The notes under the pieces: generated by a model | Databases searched by the model: none | The model's input: the letters and a program-made list of their open reading frames with translations, nothing else | Told to the model about the DNA's origin: nothing | Assembly: GCA_020186115.1 (NCBI GenBank) | Contig: WSYJ01000001.1 | Span: 434,001 to 498,000, forward strand | Direction: 5' to 3' | DNA length: 64,000 nt | Source: Histomonas meleagridis | Lineage: Eukaryota; Parabasalia; Tritrichomonadida; Dientamoebidae | Shown here: piece by piece, positions 19,792-29,305 of the stretch | Layout of the letters: each line of letters starts with the position of its first letter | Position numbering within the stretch: position 1 is the first letter of the stretch | Program-made: the position numbers and the translations under genes

Positions 19792-20722
19792 TTACTGATC
19801 GATTTCAAAATCATCTCCAAAATCATCAAAGTCATCTCCAAAATCGTCAACTTGGTTTTCTTTGACATTATCATTTTTTTTCTTCATCATCATCAAGGTT
19901 GATTTCAATATCCAAATCGCTATCTTTGTTTACATCTTCATCAAGATTAAAATCTATATCTTCAATATCTTTATCTTCCACTTTCTTTGGTGGATTGGCA
20001 GCATGTTCATCATCGTCTTTGAAGCGATCAGAAGAAAAGTCATCAAACATATCTTCTTTTTCTTGAGAAGATGAAGATGAACTTTTCTTTTTATTGTTTG
20101 TAGCTTCAGGCAATTTTTTATCGGGTTTTTCGTTTTGAATAAGTGGAGCTATTTTTAAAGGTATTTTATTTTGGGGTTTGCTTTCAGGTATATCTCGTTT
20201 TGGATTTTCAATTGTTTTCTTTGGAGGTTTGATCGCATCTTTTTCTACAGGTTTACTTATTTTTTGTGGAGCTTGTTCATCAAGCCCTTCTTCCTTGACA
20301 AACTTTGCAACTCTTTGTGAAAAAGACTCTGTGGATTGAAGTTGTTTTGTTATTTTTTCTTCAAGATATTGGGTTGCATTAACTCCATCAAAAGCAGAAC
20401 TAAGAAGGAGCTTAGTTTTTTGGGTTTCTGTGTTTATTGTATCAAGTGTAATTTGCATTTTTTGTTCTTCTAAAAATTTGAAAACAAGTGCATATGCTCG
20501 AGACCATGCTTCATCATCACGGCACTTTATGTTTGGCTGAAGTGTTTCATATATTGGTTTTTTTGAACCAATTACTTTTTTTGAAATTTCACATGTGAAT
20601 TTTGCTTGGGAAACATTATCAACTCCACACTCAGCAAGCTTCTTTTCTGTTCTTTCATTGAGTTCTTCCTGTGGTATCCTTGGTGGAAACTTTCTCCCAT
20701 TTCTTATGTGCAATTTGCTCAT
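19792..20722 (-). CDS. LisH-like acidic-tail protein, with apparent frameshift near the C-terminus
   Basis: The uninterrupted frame (19871-20722) gives 283 residues. Residues 70-105 (AWSRAYALVFKFLEEQKMQITLDTINTET) resemble a LisH dimerisation motif of the FOP/TOF type found in centrosomal and ciliary proteins. Then come a Pro/Lys-rich linker, a Ser tract and an acidic tail. The frame stops with TGA directly after a run of eight A (complement of 19874-19881). One base fewer would extend the protein by about 26 residues, NDNVKENQVDDFGDDFDDF and onward. These have the same acidic style and end at TAA 19792-19794, within TAAAT, the possible poly(A) signal seen at other stops here. So the annotated stop is probably a homopolymer indel, a sequencing error or slippage. 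A TCCGTTA element lies 20 nt upstream of the ATG. Confidence 0.6.
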
Positions 20723-20939
20723 TTTGATTCTTGTAAATCTTTAACGGACATATCGTTATTAATCAAAAAGTGGTAACTAACCTCATTCAAAAAATCTCCA
20801 AAGAGAAAAATGTTTTCCAGCCAACAATTTGTTACGAAACTGTAGTTACAGCACAGAGTATTCTTGAATAAAAAAAATTCAATAAATTTTTTGAGAAATG
20901 GAATAACAGATCATAATTTATTAATCATATTGAAGTGAT

Positions 20940-21554
20940 TTAGCAACACTTACTGCTCTGTTCTTTTACTTCTTTTGTCTCAGTTTCTTTTGGCGCTTGA
21001 GTATAAATTTTTTCGATTACAGATTGGAATAAACGTTCGACATTATGTCCTTCTAAAGCAGAAGTTTGGAAAAAAAAGAAGCCATTATCTGTAGCAAAAG
21101 ATGATGCAGATGCTTCATCAATGGCTATTTCGTCTTGCAAATCGATCTTATTTCCAACTAGAAAAAGAATCGGATTAAACTTTCCTCCAACTGAATCCAT
21201 AAAAATTTTGTGCCATTGAGGAATATGATTGAATGTTTGAATTTTGGTAACATCATAAACAAAAATTGCAGCACACGCATTTCGATAATAAATTGGTCCT
21301 AAAGATTGATACTGTTCTTGTCCAGCTGTGTCCCATATTTGTATTTTTAGGTTTTTGCCTTTAACATTTCTTGAGTAAATAAAATTCGAAGCGCCAATGG
21401 TTGGTTCATAATTTTGCAATTTTTGTCCCATTAATTTCATTAGTAGTGCTGTTTTTCCACAAAATGAATCTCCAATCAAAATTACGCGTGGCAAAGGTTG
21501 ATCTTCATACATACGAAAAATTCCGAAAGAAATACTCTCAATTTTTTTTGTCAT
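20940..21554 (-). CDS. Rab-type small GTPase
   Basis: The protein is 204 residues from ATG 21552-21554; the frame extends 18 codons further upstream but without an ATG. All G-motifs are present: P-loop GDSFCGKT, switch-I YEPTIGASNF with the Mg-binding Thr, WDTAGQEQY, GNKIDL and TSALEG. It ends KCC, the usual double-cysteine site for geranylgeranylation. It should act as a vesicle-traffic switch on an endomembrane. Subfamily is unclear; IGASNF resembles the Rab5/Rab21 group IGA-F, but the rest is trichomonad-specific. Upstream AACGGCGTTT lies about 20 nt before the ATG. The stop TAA is followed by A, giving TAAAT. Confidence 0.93.
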   Translation of the reverse strand: MTKKIESISFGIFRMYEDQPLPRVILIGDSFCGKTALLMKLMGQKLQNYEPTIGASNFIYSRNVKGKNLKIQIWDTAGQEQYQSLGPIYYRNACAAIFVYDVTKIQTFNHIPQWHKIFMDSVGGKFNPILFLVGNKIDLQDEIAIDEASASSFATDNGFFFFQTSALEGHNVERLFQSVIEKIYTQAPKETETKEVKEQSSKCC

Positions 21555-21910
21555 TTCTTTTCCCTCAAAAAACGCCGTTGTTTTTTTACGGGAATTTTCG
21601 ATATTCAAAAGAATGAACTCAAGTCAATGATATTGTTAAAATAACTAAAATACAAATAATCCCAATGCCACAAACAAATAAATGCCAGATCATATTATTT
21701 TTTGAATTTGGAATTCCAAAATTTGTCGAATATATTCATAGATGAACTTTGAAGTTCATGCTGCTTCCAAACATTGAAACAAAATTTATGATGACTGGTT
21801 ATGTTTTTGGAAAAAATTAATAATTCATTTTTTTTTTTTTTTTTTTTTCGTTTTGCAAATCTTGTGATGCGATTTATCAAGAGAGAGCCTTAAAATGTTT
21901 TTAACAATTT

Positions 21911-22447
21911 TTATTGGAAAATGAAACGAACAAGTAAAAATACAACAACAATATAAATCAGCCAGAGATAGGCCCGCCATCCTACCCTCTCACTTTTAAC
22001 TTCTGTCATTTGTACGTTTGTTTTTTCGGATTTGTTAGTTACATTCTCAAGATTATCACGTACATTATCTAGAACTTCTGCATCTATTCCTGTGTAAAGT
22101 CCAACTTTGATAACATTTTGCTTAATTTTTTCTGTTTCTCTTAATAGCTCATCAGTCAAAATCGATTGCTTATGCTTTTCTTGTGCTAGAGCAATTTCAT
22201 TTGGTGTTATACATACAGTACTTGATTTTGGCTTTGGAGCCACAACCTTTGGTGCGATTTTGCTTTGCATGTTTTTGATTCGTGTTAAGTATTCTTTTGA
22301 TTCTTGAGAAGAAATGATATTTGAGTTACGTAGTTCATTAAAAAGTTTATCAATAACAATCATGTTCTCCTTAATGCAATCTGGGTCAGTTAGTTCTTCT
22401 GTTCTTGCTAAAAGCCTTTGGAATGTTTTAAATTTTCGTTGACTCAT
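21911..22447 (-). CDS. USE1: USE1-family SNARE, C-terminally membrane-anchored
   Basis: The protein is 178 residues from ATG 22445-22447 (MSQRKFK); the frame opens five codons earlier at a GTG. The N-terminal half begins RKFKTFQRLLARTEEL and has ESKEYLTRIKNM, like the N-terminal helices of USE1/p31. A coiled-coil SNARE region (residues 95-155, from EKHKQSILTDELLRETEKIK to VTNKSEKTNVQMTEVKSE) leads directly into a single C-terminal transmembrane span, AYLWLIYIVVVFLLVRFIF. USE1 is a Qc-type SNARE acting in Golgi-to-ER retrograde fusion. The gene starts 39 bp from the divergent start of the armadillo-like gene at 22487. Its TAA stop is inside TAAAA. Another tail-anchored SNARE is the alternative. 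Confidence 0.72.
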   Translation of the reverse strand: MSQRKFKTFQRLLARTEELTDPDCIKENMIVIDKLFNELRNSNIISSQESKEYLTRIKNMQSKIAPKVVAPKPKSSTVCITPNEIALAQEKHKQSILTDELLRETEKIKQNVIKVGLYTGIDAEVLDNVRDNLENVTNKSEKTNVQMTEVKSERVGWRAYLWLIYIVVVFLLVRFIFQ

Positions 22448-22486
22448 TTTGCAAAATGGCACTTTTTATGCAGGGCAAGATTTTAA
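22448..22486. promoter_or_regulatory. 39-bp divergent promoter region
   Basis: Only 39 bp separate the start codons of USE1 (-) and the armadillo-like gene (+). All 5' untranslated and core promoter sequence of both genes must fit here or overlap the partner's coding region. No CGTT motif is present within it, unlike most other promoters in the window. Confidence 0.6.
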
Positions 22487-23857
22487 ATGATTTCATATAA
22501 AAATCAGGAAAATTCTCATCAATCGCATTTAAGACTCAATGGTGAAATGAAAGAACTCATAGAATTACCTTCAGTTTTCGAAAATCAGCTATTATATGAA
22601 AATTTTATTAATAGCTTAAATCAAATTCGGGAAGCTGTTGCAAATGGTAATGGAATTGAATTAACATCAGGATTAAGAGATCTGGTAAGCTCAATCAAAT
22701 ATGAAAAAACAATCCCTTTTCCAAATCAACAAATAGATGATTCTTTACTAATTCAAAACCTGATTGTTTCAATCAGAGAAATGCCACGTGAAGAAGTCCT
22801 TGTTAATTCTTTTTTCATATTCAAAATATTAACACAAGAAAAAGGATATTGCCAACAATTACTTGCAATGAATTTTTTTAATGAAATTCCATTTATTGAC
22901 TTTTTACAACAACCAATGTTAAAATTTCATTCAAACATTCTTCTTATGCTCACTAATTTTTGTCAACACGTTGAATTTTTTGATCTATTTACAATCGAAA
23001 TTATAAATATAATCTTAAAAGTTTTTTTAATTGAAGTTGAGCCGCAACAATACTATTATCAATTAAATTTTTTAGTGCAATATACACTTTATCCAAATAT
23101 TTCCAATGAAATTTCATCACTAATTCTTGAAAGTATTGGAACCTCAATAAATTATAAAACATTTCAAGCAAGCGAAGGAAATCATTTTAATCAAATTGAC
23201 ACAATACTTTTAAATCTTGTTAAATCAAGAAATATTGACATAGGAAAGTTCAAAATTTTCGGGTTTAAAAATTACATCAAAAATCGATTTAAAACTAAAC
23301 AATTAAATAAAGACTTAATTTTATTTTCTGGATATTTTATAATCAATTACAGAGCTAAATCAAATCTAATTGCATTTGATTCTAAAGATATTATATTACA
23401 TTTGCACGCAAATAATGAAAACTTACCGTCAATTCTTTGGTTATTATATCAAATTGTCGAAATCAAAAACAAATTTCTTCAAGAAAATTTTTCAAAAATT
23501 CTTAAAAAATTATTAACAATATATGACGAAGCTAATTATAATATAAAAAGATATTCAACACTTCTCGTGGCATTGATATATATAAGAGCTTCGTCATCTA
23601 AAAAATATTTTAAAAATTTAAATTTCGTTTTGTCAATCTTCAACCAAATGTTGTTAAATGAAGACATTGAATTAACTCACCAAATATCTCTTGCACTTGT
23701 AGTAATTAGAAATTACGCACAAAATGAAAATATGGATATGATGGAGAATCAAGACTTCGTCGAATGTGTTCAAGCTATTCACTCGTTGACAATGTGTTTG
23801 GAAAATTTGGATGTGGGCATTTTTTTAGATGAGTTTCCGATAATAAATGATGAATGA
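22487..23857 (+). CDS. Armadillo-like helical-repeat protein, second copy
   Basis: The protein is 456 residues. After a polar N-terminus it is helical throughout, in ARM/HEAT style: NFINSLNQIREAV, LIVSIREMPREEVLVNSFFIFKIL and LLTIYDEANYNIKRYSTLLVALIYIRA. There is no catalytic or membrane motif. Size and organisation match the protein at 18236-19597, suggesting two divergent members of one family, perhaps importin-alpha-related; function is not determined. The ATG at 22487 is the first in frame and lies 39 bp from the divergent USE1 start. Confidence 0.55.
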   Translation: MISYKNQENSHQSHLRLNGEMKELIELPSVFENQLLYENFINSLNQIREAVANGNGIELTSGLRDLVSSIKYEKTIPFPNQQIDDSLLIQNLIVSIREMPREEVLVNSFFIFKILTQEKGYCQQLLAMNFFNEIPFIDFLQQPMLKFHSNILLMLTNFCQHVEFFDLFTIEIINIILKVFLIEVEPQQYYYQLNFLVQYTLYPNISNEISSLILESIGTSINYKTFQASEGNHFNQIDTILLNLVKSRNIDIGKFKIFGFKNYIKNRFKTKQLNKDLILFSGYFIINYRAKSNLIAFDSKDIILHLHANNENLPSILWLLYQIVEIKNKFLQENFSKILKKLLTIYDEANYNIKRYSTLLVALIYIRASSSKKYFKNLNFVLSIFNQMLLNEDIELTHQISLALVVIRNYAQNENMDMMENQDFVECVQAIHSLTMCLENLDVGIFLDEFPIINDE

Positions 23858-23933
23858 TGCATGATCCAAATTATCCGTGGAATTTGTTATCTTCTTTGTA
23901 TTTGTGAAAATCTTTTCTTTTGTTTATTTTGTC

Positions 23934-24659
23934 TTATAGAATTTTGTTCAGTATTTTCGTAATTAGTTCGGAATGTATAATCTTTTGTATAAAAGGAAAT
24001 ATTGATGCTTCGGTGTCCTTGTGACAAAATGCATATTCTTCTATACTTTCAATGTTATCAAAATTCGTAATCTCTTCCAAATTCGAATAATAAAATGAAT
24101 CAGTAACTGTGATGGGTTTTCATATGTATTTCCTTCAATTGCTGCTGGATAATAATAAATAGTTTGAACATTTTTATCATAAAGAACATCATCATCATCA
24201 TTTAAATTACAAAAATATGGATTGTTTTCAGATACTTTAAAAAACTTAACATTAGGACATAATATAAAAATAGCATAACCAAATGAACTTACTGATGCTG
24301 GAAAAGTGATGTTCTGTAATTGAGTATATTGCTCAAATACACGATCTCCAAATGATTGAACATTTTCCCCAATTATAACTGATTCTAAGCTTGAACAATA
24401 ATAAAATGCATAAGATCCAATTGATGTAACAGAATCACCAATGATAACTGAAAGTAAAGAAGACCAAGTAGAAAAAGCAGAACCTGATATTGTTGTAACA
24501 CCACTTTCAATTATAAGATGTAAAGTTGTGCTTTGGTAATTAGATCTTTCATCAAATTCACTTGAACTAGGATGGTAAGTGTTGATGTTTCAGTAGAAAA
24601 TGTTTCAGTTGTATGAATGAAAAAAATAAGAAAATTAGAGGAAGAAATTTGTTTTTCAT
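23934..24659 (-). pseudogene. BspA-like leucine-rich-repeat surface protein relic
   Basis: From ATG 24657-24659 the minus strand encodes MKNKFLPLIFLFFSFI, a signal-peptide-like hydrophobic start. After frame changes it continues with typical BspA/LRR_5 repeats: VTTISGSAFSTWSSLLSV, SVTSIGSYAFYYCSSLESV, VQSFGDRVFEQYTQLQNI and VSSFGYAIFILCPNVKFF. Another frame change near 24105 leads to ITVTDSFYYSNLEEITNFDNIESIEEYAFC and a stop at 23934-23936. At least two frameshifts make it a pseudogene. BspA-like proteins are a very large family in trichomonads, often proposed to act in adhesion. The copy is short, with about five repeats. Confidence 0.8.
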
Positions 24660-25193
24660 AGTTTTATTAGGTTTTATTAATTTATTAAATAAATTTATTG
24701 AAATGTGTTTCATTTTGTTGAAAAATAATTCAGTAACAATAAAAGTGAGGAAAATTATCACAAAATTATGTAATAACATACAATGATTTCGATAGTATGT
24801 AGTTGAAAACCATAATGCTTTTTTGAATTTGTATAGTTTACATATAACCATAAGTATACATCCTTATTATGATTTTCATAATTAATTTCATAAAGTCACA
24901 TGAAAAAATTGGGGTTTGCATGATGGATCATTCTTTCAATCCATTGCTATGTATTATTAATACAATATGTTTAGAAAGCACATATTCAAAATGAATACCC
25001 AATGAGCATCATTGATAAATACGTTAAATCACTTCACACCTGAAAATTAACCACATCACTTGGACGAACGTTTTTTACACAGGGGCTCCCTACACACCTG
25101 TAGTTTAAAATTGTGTTGGTCGGCTTTTTTTGTCATTATAAACTTATCAAAAAGCTTTTTTCAATTTGTCATCATTTTCAATAAGGCCATTCG
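24660..25193. other. Divergent intergenic region
   Basis: AT-rich DNA between the BspA relic and the dehydratase gene. A GAACGTTTTTTAC element lies near 25065-25078. An upstream-frame ORF on the minus strand (24567-24851) overlaps the signal-peptide region, but its added N-terminal part does not look protein-like. Confidence 0.4.
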
Positions 25194-26228
25194 ATGGAAG
25201 AAGAGTATCAACCAAACTCAGTCCTTTTAACAGGTGGAGCAGGATTCATCCCATCTCACGTATTAAACTACCTCGTCGCAAAGTATCCTGATGTCAAGTT
25301 TGTCTGTCTCGATATTCTTGATTATTGCTCCAACATCAAAAACATTGAACAATCATTAAAATGCCCTAACTGCTTTTTTGTCAAAGGCAGCATTCTTAAT
25401 TCTGAATTAGTTTCATACTTAATGGAAGTTCATAAAATTGATACTGTCCTTCATTTTGCTGCTCAATCCCACGTTGATCGTTCCTTTGGTAACTCTCTTG
25501 AGTTCACCAAGACTAATGTTTTGGGAACTCATACTCTTCTCGAATGTGCAAAACGATATAAGATTAAGAGATTTATCCATGTTTCTACTGATGAAGTCTA
25601 TGGTGAAGTATTAAATGGCAATGCTGATGAGCTTGCTATTCTTTCTCCAACCAATCCATATGCATGCAGCAAAGCTGGTGCTGAATTTGTTTGCCAAGCT
25701 TATATCCGCTCATTCCATATGCCCATTATTATCACACGTGGTAACAACGTCTTTGGACCAATGCAATTCCCTGAAAAAGTTATTCCCAAATTCATTTATC
25801 GTCTTCGTGAAGGCAAGAAATGCTGCATCCATGGCAAGGGCGAAATTTTGAGGAACTTCCTTCATACATCTGATGTTGTCAAAGCATTTGATCTAATTCT
25901 TCGTCGTGGAAAGGATCAAGAAATCTACAACATTGGTACCGAGTATGAAATTAGCATCAATGACTTATGCAGGAAGATAATCCGCATAATGAAGATGCCA
26001 GGAAATGAAGATGATTGGATCGAACATGTCGAAGATAGAGCATTTAATGATTCCAGATACATGGTTAACTCTTCCAAACTCAACAAACTCGGCTGGAAAG
26101 CAAACACTGACTTCGATACTTTACTCGAGGAGACCGTTAAGTGGTATTTAGATCATCCCGATTATTGGGATATTAACTACTTACAACAATACCTTGAACC
26201 ACATCCCAGCAAGATCAATGATTTTTAA
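25194..26228 (+). CDS. Nucleotide-sugar 4,6-dehydratase (RmlB/TGDS-like)
   Basis: This is a 344-residue extended short-chain dehydrogenase. Visible motifs are the NAD-binding TGGAGFIPSH near residue 13, HFAAQSHVDRSF, the TDEVYGEV motif (Thr and the Asp-Glu pair typical of dTDP- or UDP-glucose 4,6-dehydratases), and the catalytic Tyr/Lys in NPYACSKA, followed by RGNNVFGP. The reaction converts NDP-glucose to NDP-4-keto-6-deoxyglucose, en route to rhamnose or related deoxysugars. TDP versus UDP preference cannot be read. The third glycine of the GxxGxxG loop is replaced by proline; related eukaryotic enzymes have alanine there. No epimerase/reductase partner lies nearby. It converges on the 14-3-3 gene with a 191-bp gap. 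Confidence 0.9.
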   Translation: MEEEYQPNSVLLTGGAGFIPSHVLNYLVAKYPDVKFVCLDILDYCSNIKNIEQSLKCPNCFFVKGSILNSELVSYLMEVHKIDTVLHFAAQSHVDRSFGNSLEFTKTNVLGTHTLLECAKRYKIKRFIHVSTDEVYGEVLNGNADELAILSPTNPYACSKAGAEFVCQAYIRSFHMPIIITRGNNVFGPMQFPEKVIPKFIYRLREGKKCCIHGKGEILRNFLHTSDVVKAFDLILRRGKDQEIYNIGTEYEISINDLCRKIIRIMKMPGNEDDWIEHVEDRAFNDSRYMVNSSKLNKLGWKANTDFDTLLEETVKWYLDHPDYWDINYLQQYLEPHPSKINDF

Positions 26229-26419
26229 GTAAAATTAAAAATGATTGACAATTTTTTTTGTCAACTGACAAACGATATGACATATTTTGAATGCAACGAT
26301 AAGTAATTTCAATATGGAAACGATGTTGTAACCATTGAATTTTTTATCGTTTGTGTTGTTGTTCACTCTCATACAGATCAAAGAAGAATTATGAATGAAA
26401 ATTAGGAAATTCGTTTTAT

Positions 26420-27097
26420 TTACATTTGCCAATTGTTGAGGTTGGAAGAAATCAAATTAATGACTTCCATCGCATCTTCTTTTTCATCAGGCGGTAGCGA
26501 TTTTGCAGCGACAAGGGCTTCTTCATAAGCCGTTGTTGCTAACTCTCTTGCAAGAGTTTTGTTTCCGGAAATTTCATAGTGGAATACAGAAAAGTTTAAT
26601 GCTATTCCCGTTCTCAAAGGATGGGCAGGAGGGAGAGCAGCCCTTGCAGCATCGTAGGCTTGGGTGTAAGCATTACGAACTTGTTGGACTTGCATTCTAT
26701 GTATTTCTGCCAAATATCTACAATAATCAGCTTTCATTTTCAAAAATAAAATACGAGATGGTTCGCTTGTTGGATGTACTAGGAAGGAGTTATCAATTAA
26801 TGTTATATATTGGTTAAGAAGGCCAGCAAGTTCTTCCTCGATTTTGGATTTAAATCCTCGTAAGGCAATAACTCTATTAACTTTACCTTTGTTTTCTTCT
26901 CTTTCTTCAACAACACAAATTATACGACTTGCGCGACGAAGTTGATCAATCCTTCCTTTTGTAACAACGCTTACTGTAGCTTCATCTTCTGGTGTAAGTT
27001 GCCCATGAACAACTGCAAGTTTTGAAACTTCATCTGAGGCTTTTGCTGTAAGTCCAGCTGTATGGTAAACCCTTGCAAGGAACGAATGCTTGTTCAT
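26420..27097 (-). CDS. 14-3-3 protein
   Basis: The protein is 225 residues, slightly shorter than the usual 245. It has the nine-helix pattern: an N-terminal dimer segment (HSFLARVYHTAGLTAKASDEV), RRASRIICVVEEREENKG, FLKMKADYCRYLAEI (matching the family's YLKMKGDYYRYLAE), then AYDAARAALPPAHPLRTGIALNFSVFHYEI, the signature close to NSPELACRLAKTAFDEAIAEL-type helices. It binds phosphoserine/threonine motifs on client proteins, such as substrates of the kinases in this window. The C-terminal acidic tail is very short. On the minus strand AACGTTA lies only four bases before the ATG. The stop is ATG TAA within TAAAT. Confidence 0.95.
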   Translation of the reverse strand: MNKHSFLARVYHTAGLTAKASDEVSKLAVVHGQLTPEDEATVSVVTKGRIDQLRRASRIICVVEEREENKGKVNRVIALRGFKSKIEEELAGLLNQYITLIDNSFLVHPTSEPSRILFLKMKADYCRYLAEIHRMQVQQVRNAYTQAYDAARAALPPAHPLRTGIALNFSVFHYEISGNKTLARELATTAYEEALVAAKSLPPDEKEDAMEVINLISSNLNNWQM

Positions 27098-27100
27098 TTT

Positions 27101-27106
27101 AACGTT
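27101..27106 (-). promoter_or_regulatory. AACGTT element at the 14-3-3 start
   Basis: AACGTTAAA directly precedes the ATG at 27097 on the minus strand. CCGATAG and AACGGCC follow further upstream. Member of the recurrent CGTT group; position this close to ATG implies a very short 5' UTR if the element is promoter DNA. Confidence 0.4.
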
Positions 27107-27769
27107 GTTTGATAAGGCCGTTTCTATCGGTTAATTTTGACCACTTGGCAAGACATTTTTGTATTGAATTTGATCATCCTACCAGAAAAATTGGATCATT
27201 TCTGACAAATTAAGCACCACAAAAAATAAAATTTATTAATTAGCTTCTCAGAAAAAGGGATCACGGCCAAATAAGCATATAAAAAGTTGGTGTAAATATG
27301 TGAAAAAATTGACTGCTTTATTCATTTTATAGGTTGAGTGAGTTTATTTTGGCACTTTTTTCTCAGAGATGGATCCATAAAGACTGTATGAAAGGCTGAA
27401 GGAATAAAAGAAAAGATTCAAAAATTATGTATTAATTTTTCACAACCAAAATACTATGCTCATAATGAAAATCAAAGGTATTCATTGCTTTTTATATAAT
27501 ATTTTTTGAAATTGCAATTGGATATAATTAAATTCTTAAGAAGATTCCAAAAAAAAAAAAAGGTTTATCAAAATCATACTTAATGTTTTATAATAACGAA
27601 TTAATATATGTGATCGATCACATGAAATCAATACTGAATGAAGTGACGAATTGTTTTTTATCGTGTTATTATTCATTTCGGCACAATAATTTTAACCACA
27701 CAAAAATGAATAAATAAATCGGTTATCCATACAAAATTTTATTCAATTTTTGAACAATACCCACCTTCT

Positions 27770-27802
27770 AACCGTTACTTATAAATTGAATGCGGACGGT
27801 TA
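27770..27802 (+). promoter_or_regulatory. Paired AACCGTTA / ACGGTTA elements
   Basis: AACCGTTA at 27770-27777 and ACGGTTA at 27796-27802 lie 25-57 nt before the GHL10 ATG. The sites have opposite CGTT/ACGG orientation, as expected for two Myb-like sites. Confidence 0.4.
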
Positions 27803-27826
27803 TGTAAGCAAAGAAACAAAATTGGA

Positions 27827-29305
27827 ATGTTTTTTGCATTGCTTTCGCTAGCTTTCTCGGCCAGTGATCCATTGCTTCATCCAAAACGCGAGTTCCGTGG
27901 TGCATGGATCCAATGTGTTAATGGTAACTTAATGGGTATGACAACTGAACAAACACAAGCAAAATTAATCTCACAATTAGATAGTCTTCAAGAAGCTGGA
28001 ATCAATGCCATCATTTTCCAAGTGCGTGCAGAATGCGATGCATTATACAATTCTGAATATGAACCATGGAGTCGTTTTCTTACTGGAAAGCAAGGCGTAG
28101 CTCCAAACCCACTATGGGACCCACTTCAGTTCATGGTTGATGAATGCCACAAGCGTTGCATGGAACTTCATGCCTGGATTAATCCATATCGTGCACAAAC
28201 CGCCGGTACAAAAGAACTTGCAGAAAACCACCCAATCAATGTCAAACCAGAGCTTTTCCTTACTTATGCTGGTCAAGTTTATTTCGATCCTGGATATCCT
28301 GAATCTCGCCAACACATTCTTCAGATAGTTGAAGATATTGTTACTCGTTATGATATCGATGCCATCCATATGGATGATTACTTTTATCCATATCCAAGCA
28401 GTGGTGAAGAATTTGGCGATACAGCAAGTTTTGCTGCATACAGCCGTGGCTTTACCAACAAAGGAGATTGGCGTCGTGACAATGTCAATCTTCTTATCAA
28501 GGAGATGCATGAATTAGTACGTTCCCTTAAACCATGGGTCAAATTTGGCGTATCACCATTCGGTATATATCGTAACAAAGCCTCAGATCCAAACGGTAGT
28601 GACACCAGAGGACTTCAAAACTATGATGACTTATATGCCGATATCCTTTTATGGGTTAATGAAGGATGGGTTGATTATAACATTCCACAAGTTTATTGGC
28701 AAATCGGATATTCAGCCGCTGATTATGATGTTCTTGTTCGTTGGTGGGCTAAGTATTCATCAGAGCGTCCACTTTACATTGGCCAAGATGTTGTTCGCAC
28801 CATCCAATATAAAGATCCAGCCAAACCAGACCAAAACCAAATCGAAGCCAAGTACACACTCCAAAGGCAATTCGCCACGATTCAAGGCAGCTGCCAATGG
28901 TATGCTCAAGCTGTTGTCGAGAATCAAGGCGGCTATCGTGATGCGCTCATCAACACGTACCACAAGTACCCCGCACTGGTTCCAACTATGCCATTTATCT
29001 ATGACAAGGAACCAGGAAAAGTGACATCGTTAGCAACCGCCGTTGATGGTGACAACCACATCTTAGTTTGGAATGCTCCAGAAGCAGAAACAGAGATGGA
29101 TAAGGCTATAATGTATGTCATTTATAGGTTTGATAGCGAAGATAGTGTCGATTTGAATGATCCTGCTAACATTGTCGGAATTACAAGAGATACATATTAT
29201 ATTTTGCCTTACGTCGATGGCACAAGTAACTACATTTATGCTGTAACTGCTCTTAACCATTTACAAGCTGAATCAAAGGAAAAGACTATCAAAATTAGCT
29301 TATAA
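27827..29305 (+). CDS. Secreted glycosyl-hydrolase-like protein, GHL10 (DUF187) family
   Basis: The protein is 492 residues with a cleavable-looking signal peptide (MFFALLSLAFSA). The (beta/alpha)8 fold of GHL10 is recognisable: REFRGAWIQCV, a GINAIIFQVRAECDALY segment, HAWINPYRA, DIDAIHMDDYFYPYP (acidic residues at the strand end, likely catalytic), KFGVSPFGIYRN and DYNIPQVYWQIG. A fibronectin-III-like C-terminal domain follows (about residues 405-490). In bacteria these proteins are associated with envelope or glycan degradation. In this phagotrophic or mucosal protist it may digest bacterial or host glycans, which is inference. The family is mainly bacterial, so lateral transfer is plausible. 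Codon use is richer in C-ending codons than neighbouring HEAT genes, suggesting good expression. Confidence 0.88.
   Translation: MFFALLSLAFSASDPLLHPKREFRGAWIQCVNGNLMGMTTEQTQAKLISQLDSLQEAGINAIIFQVRAECDALYNSEYEPWSRFLTGKQGVAPNPLWDPLQFMVDECHKRCMELHAWINPYRAQTAGTKELAENHPINVKPELFLTYAGQVYFDPGYPESRQHILQIVEDIVTRYDIDAIHMDDYFYPYPSSGEEFGDTASFAAYSRGFTNKGDWRRDNVNLLIKEMHELVRSLKPWVKFGVSPFGIYRNKASDPNGSDTRGLQNYDDLYADILLWVNEGWVDYNIPQVYWQIGYSAADYDVLVRWWAKYSSERPLYIGQDVVRTIQYKDPAKPDQNQIEAKYTLQRQFATIQGSCQWYAQAVVENQGGYRDALINTYHKYPALVPTMPFIYDKEPGKVTSLATAVDGDNHILVWNAPEAETEMDKAIMYVIYRFDSEDSVDLNDPANIVGITRDTYYILPYVDGTSNYIYAVTALNHLQAESKEKTIKISL

Larger units (their letters stand above)
27098..27826. other. Divergent intergenic region between 14-3-3 and GHL10 genes
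   Basis: This 729-bp AT-rich region contains an A-run near 27550 and CGTT-type elements at both ends. No coding frame or RNA gene is evident. Confidence 0.5.
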
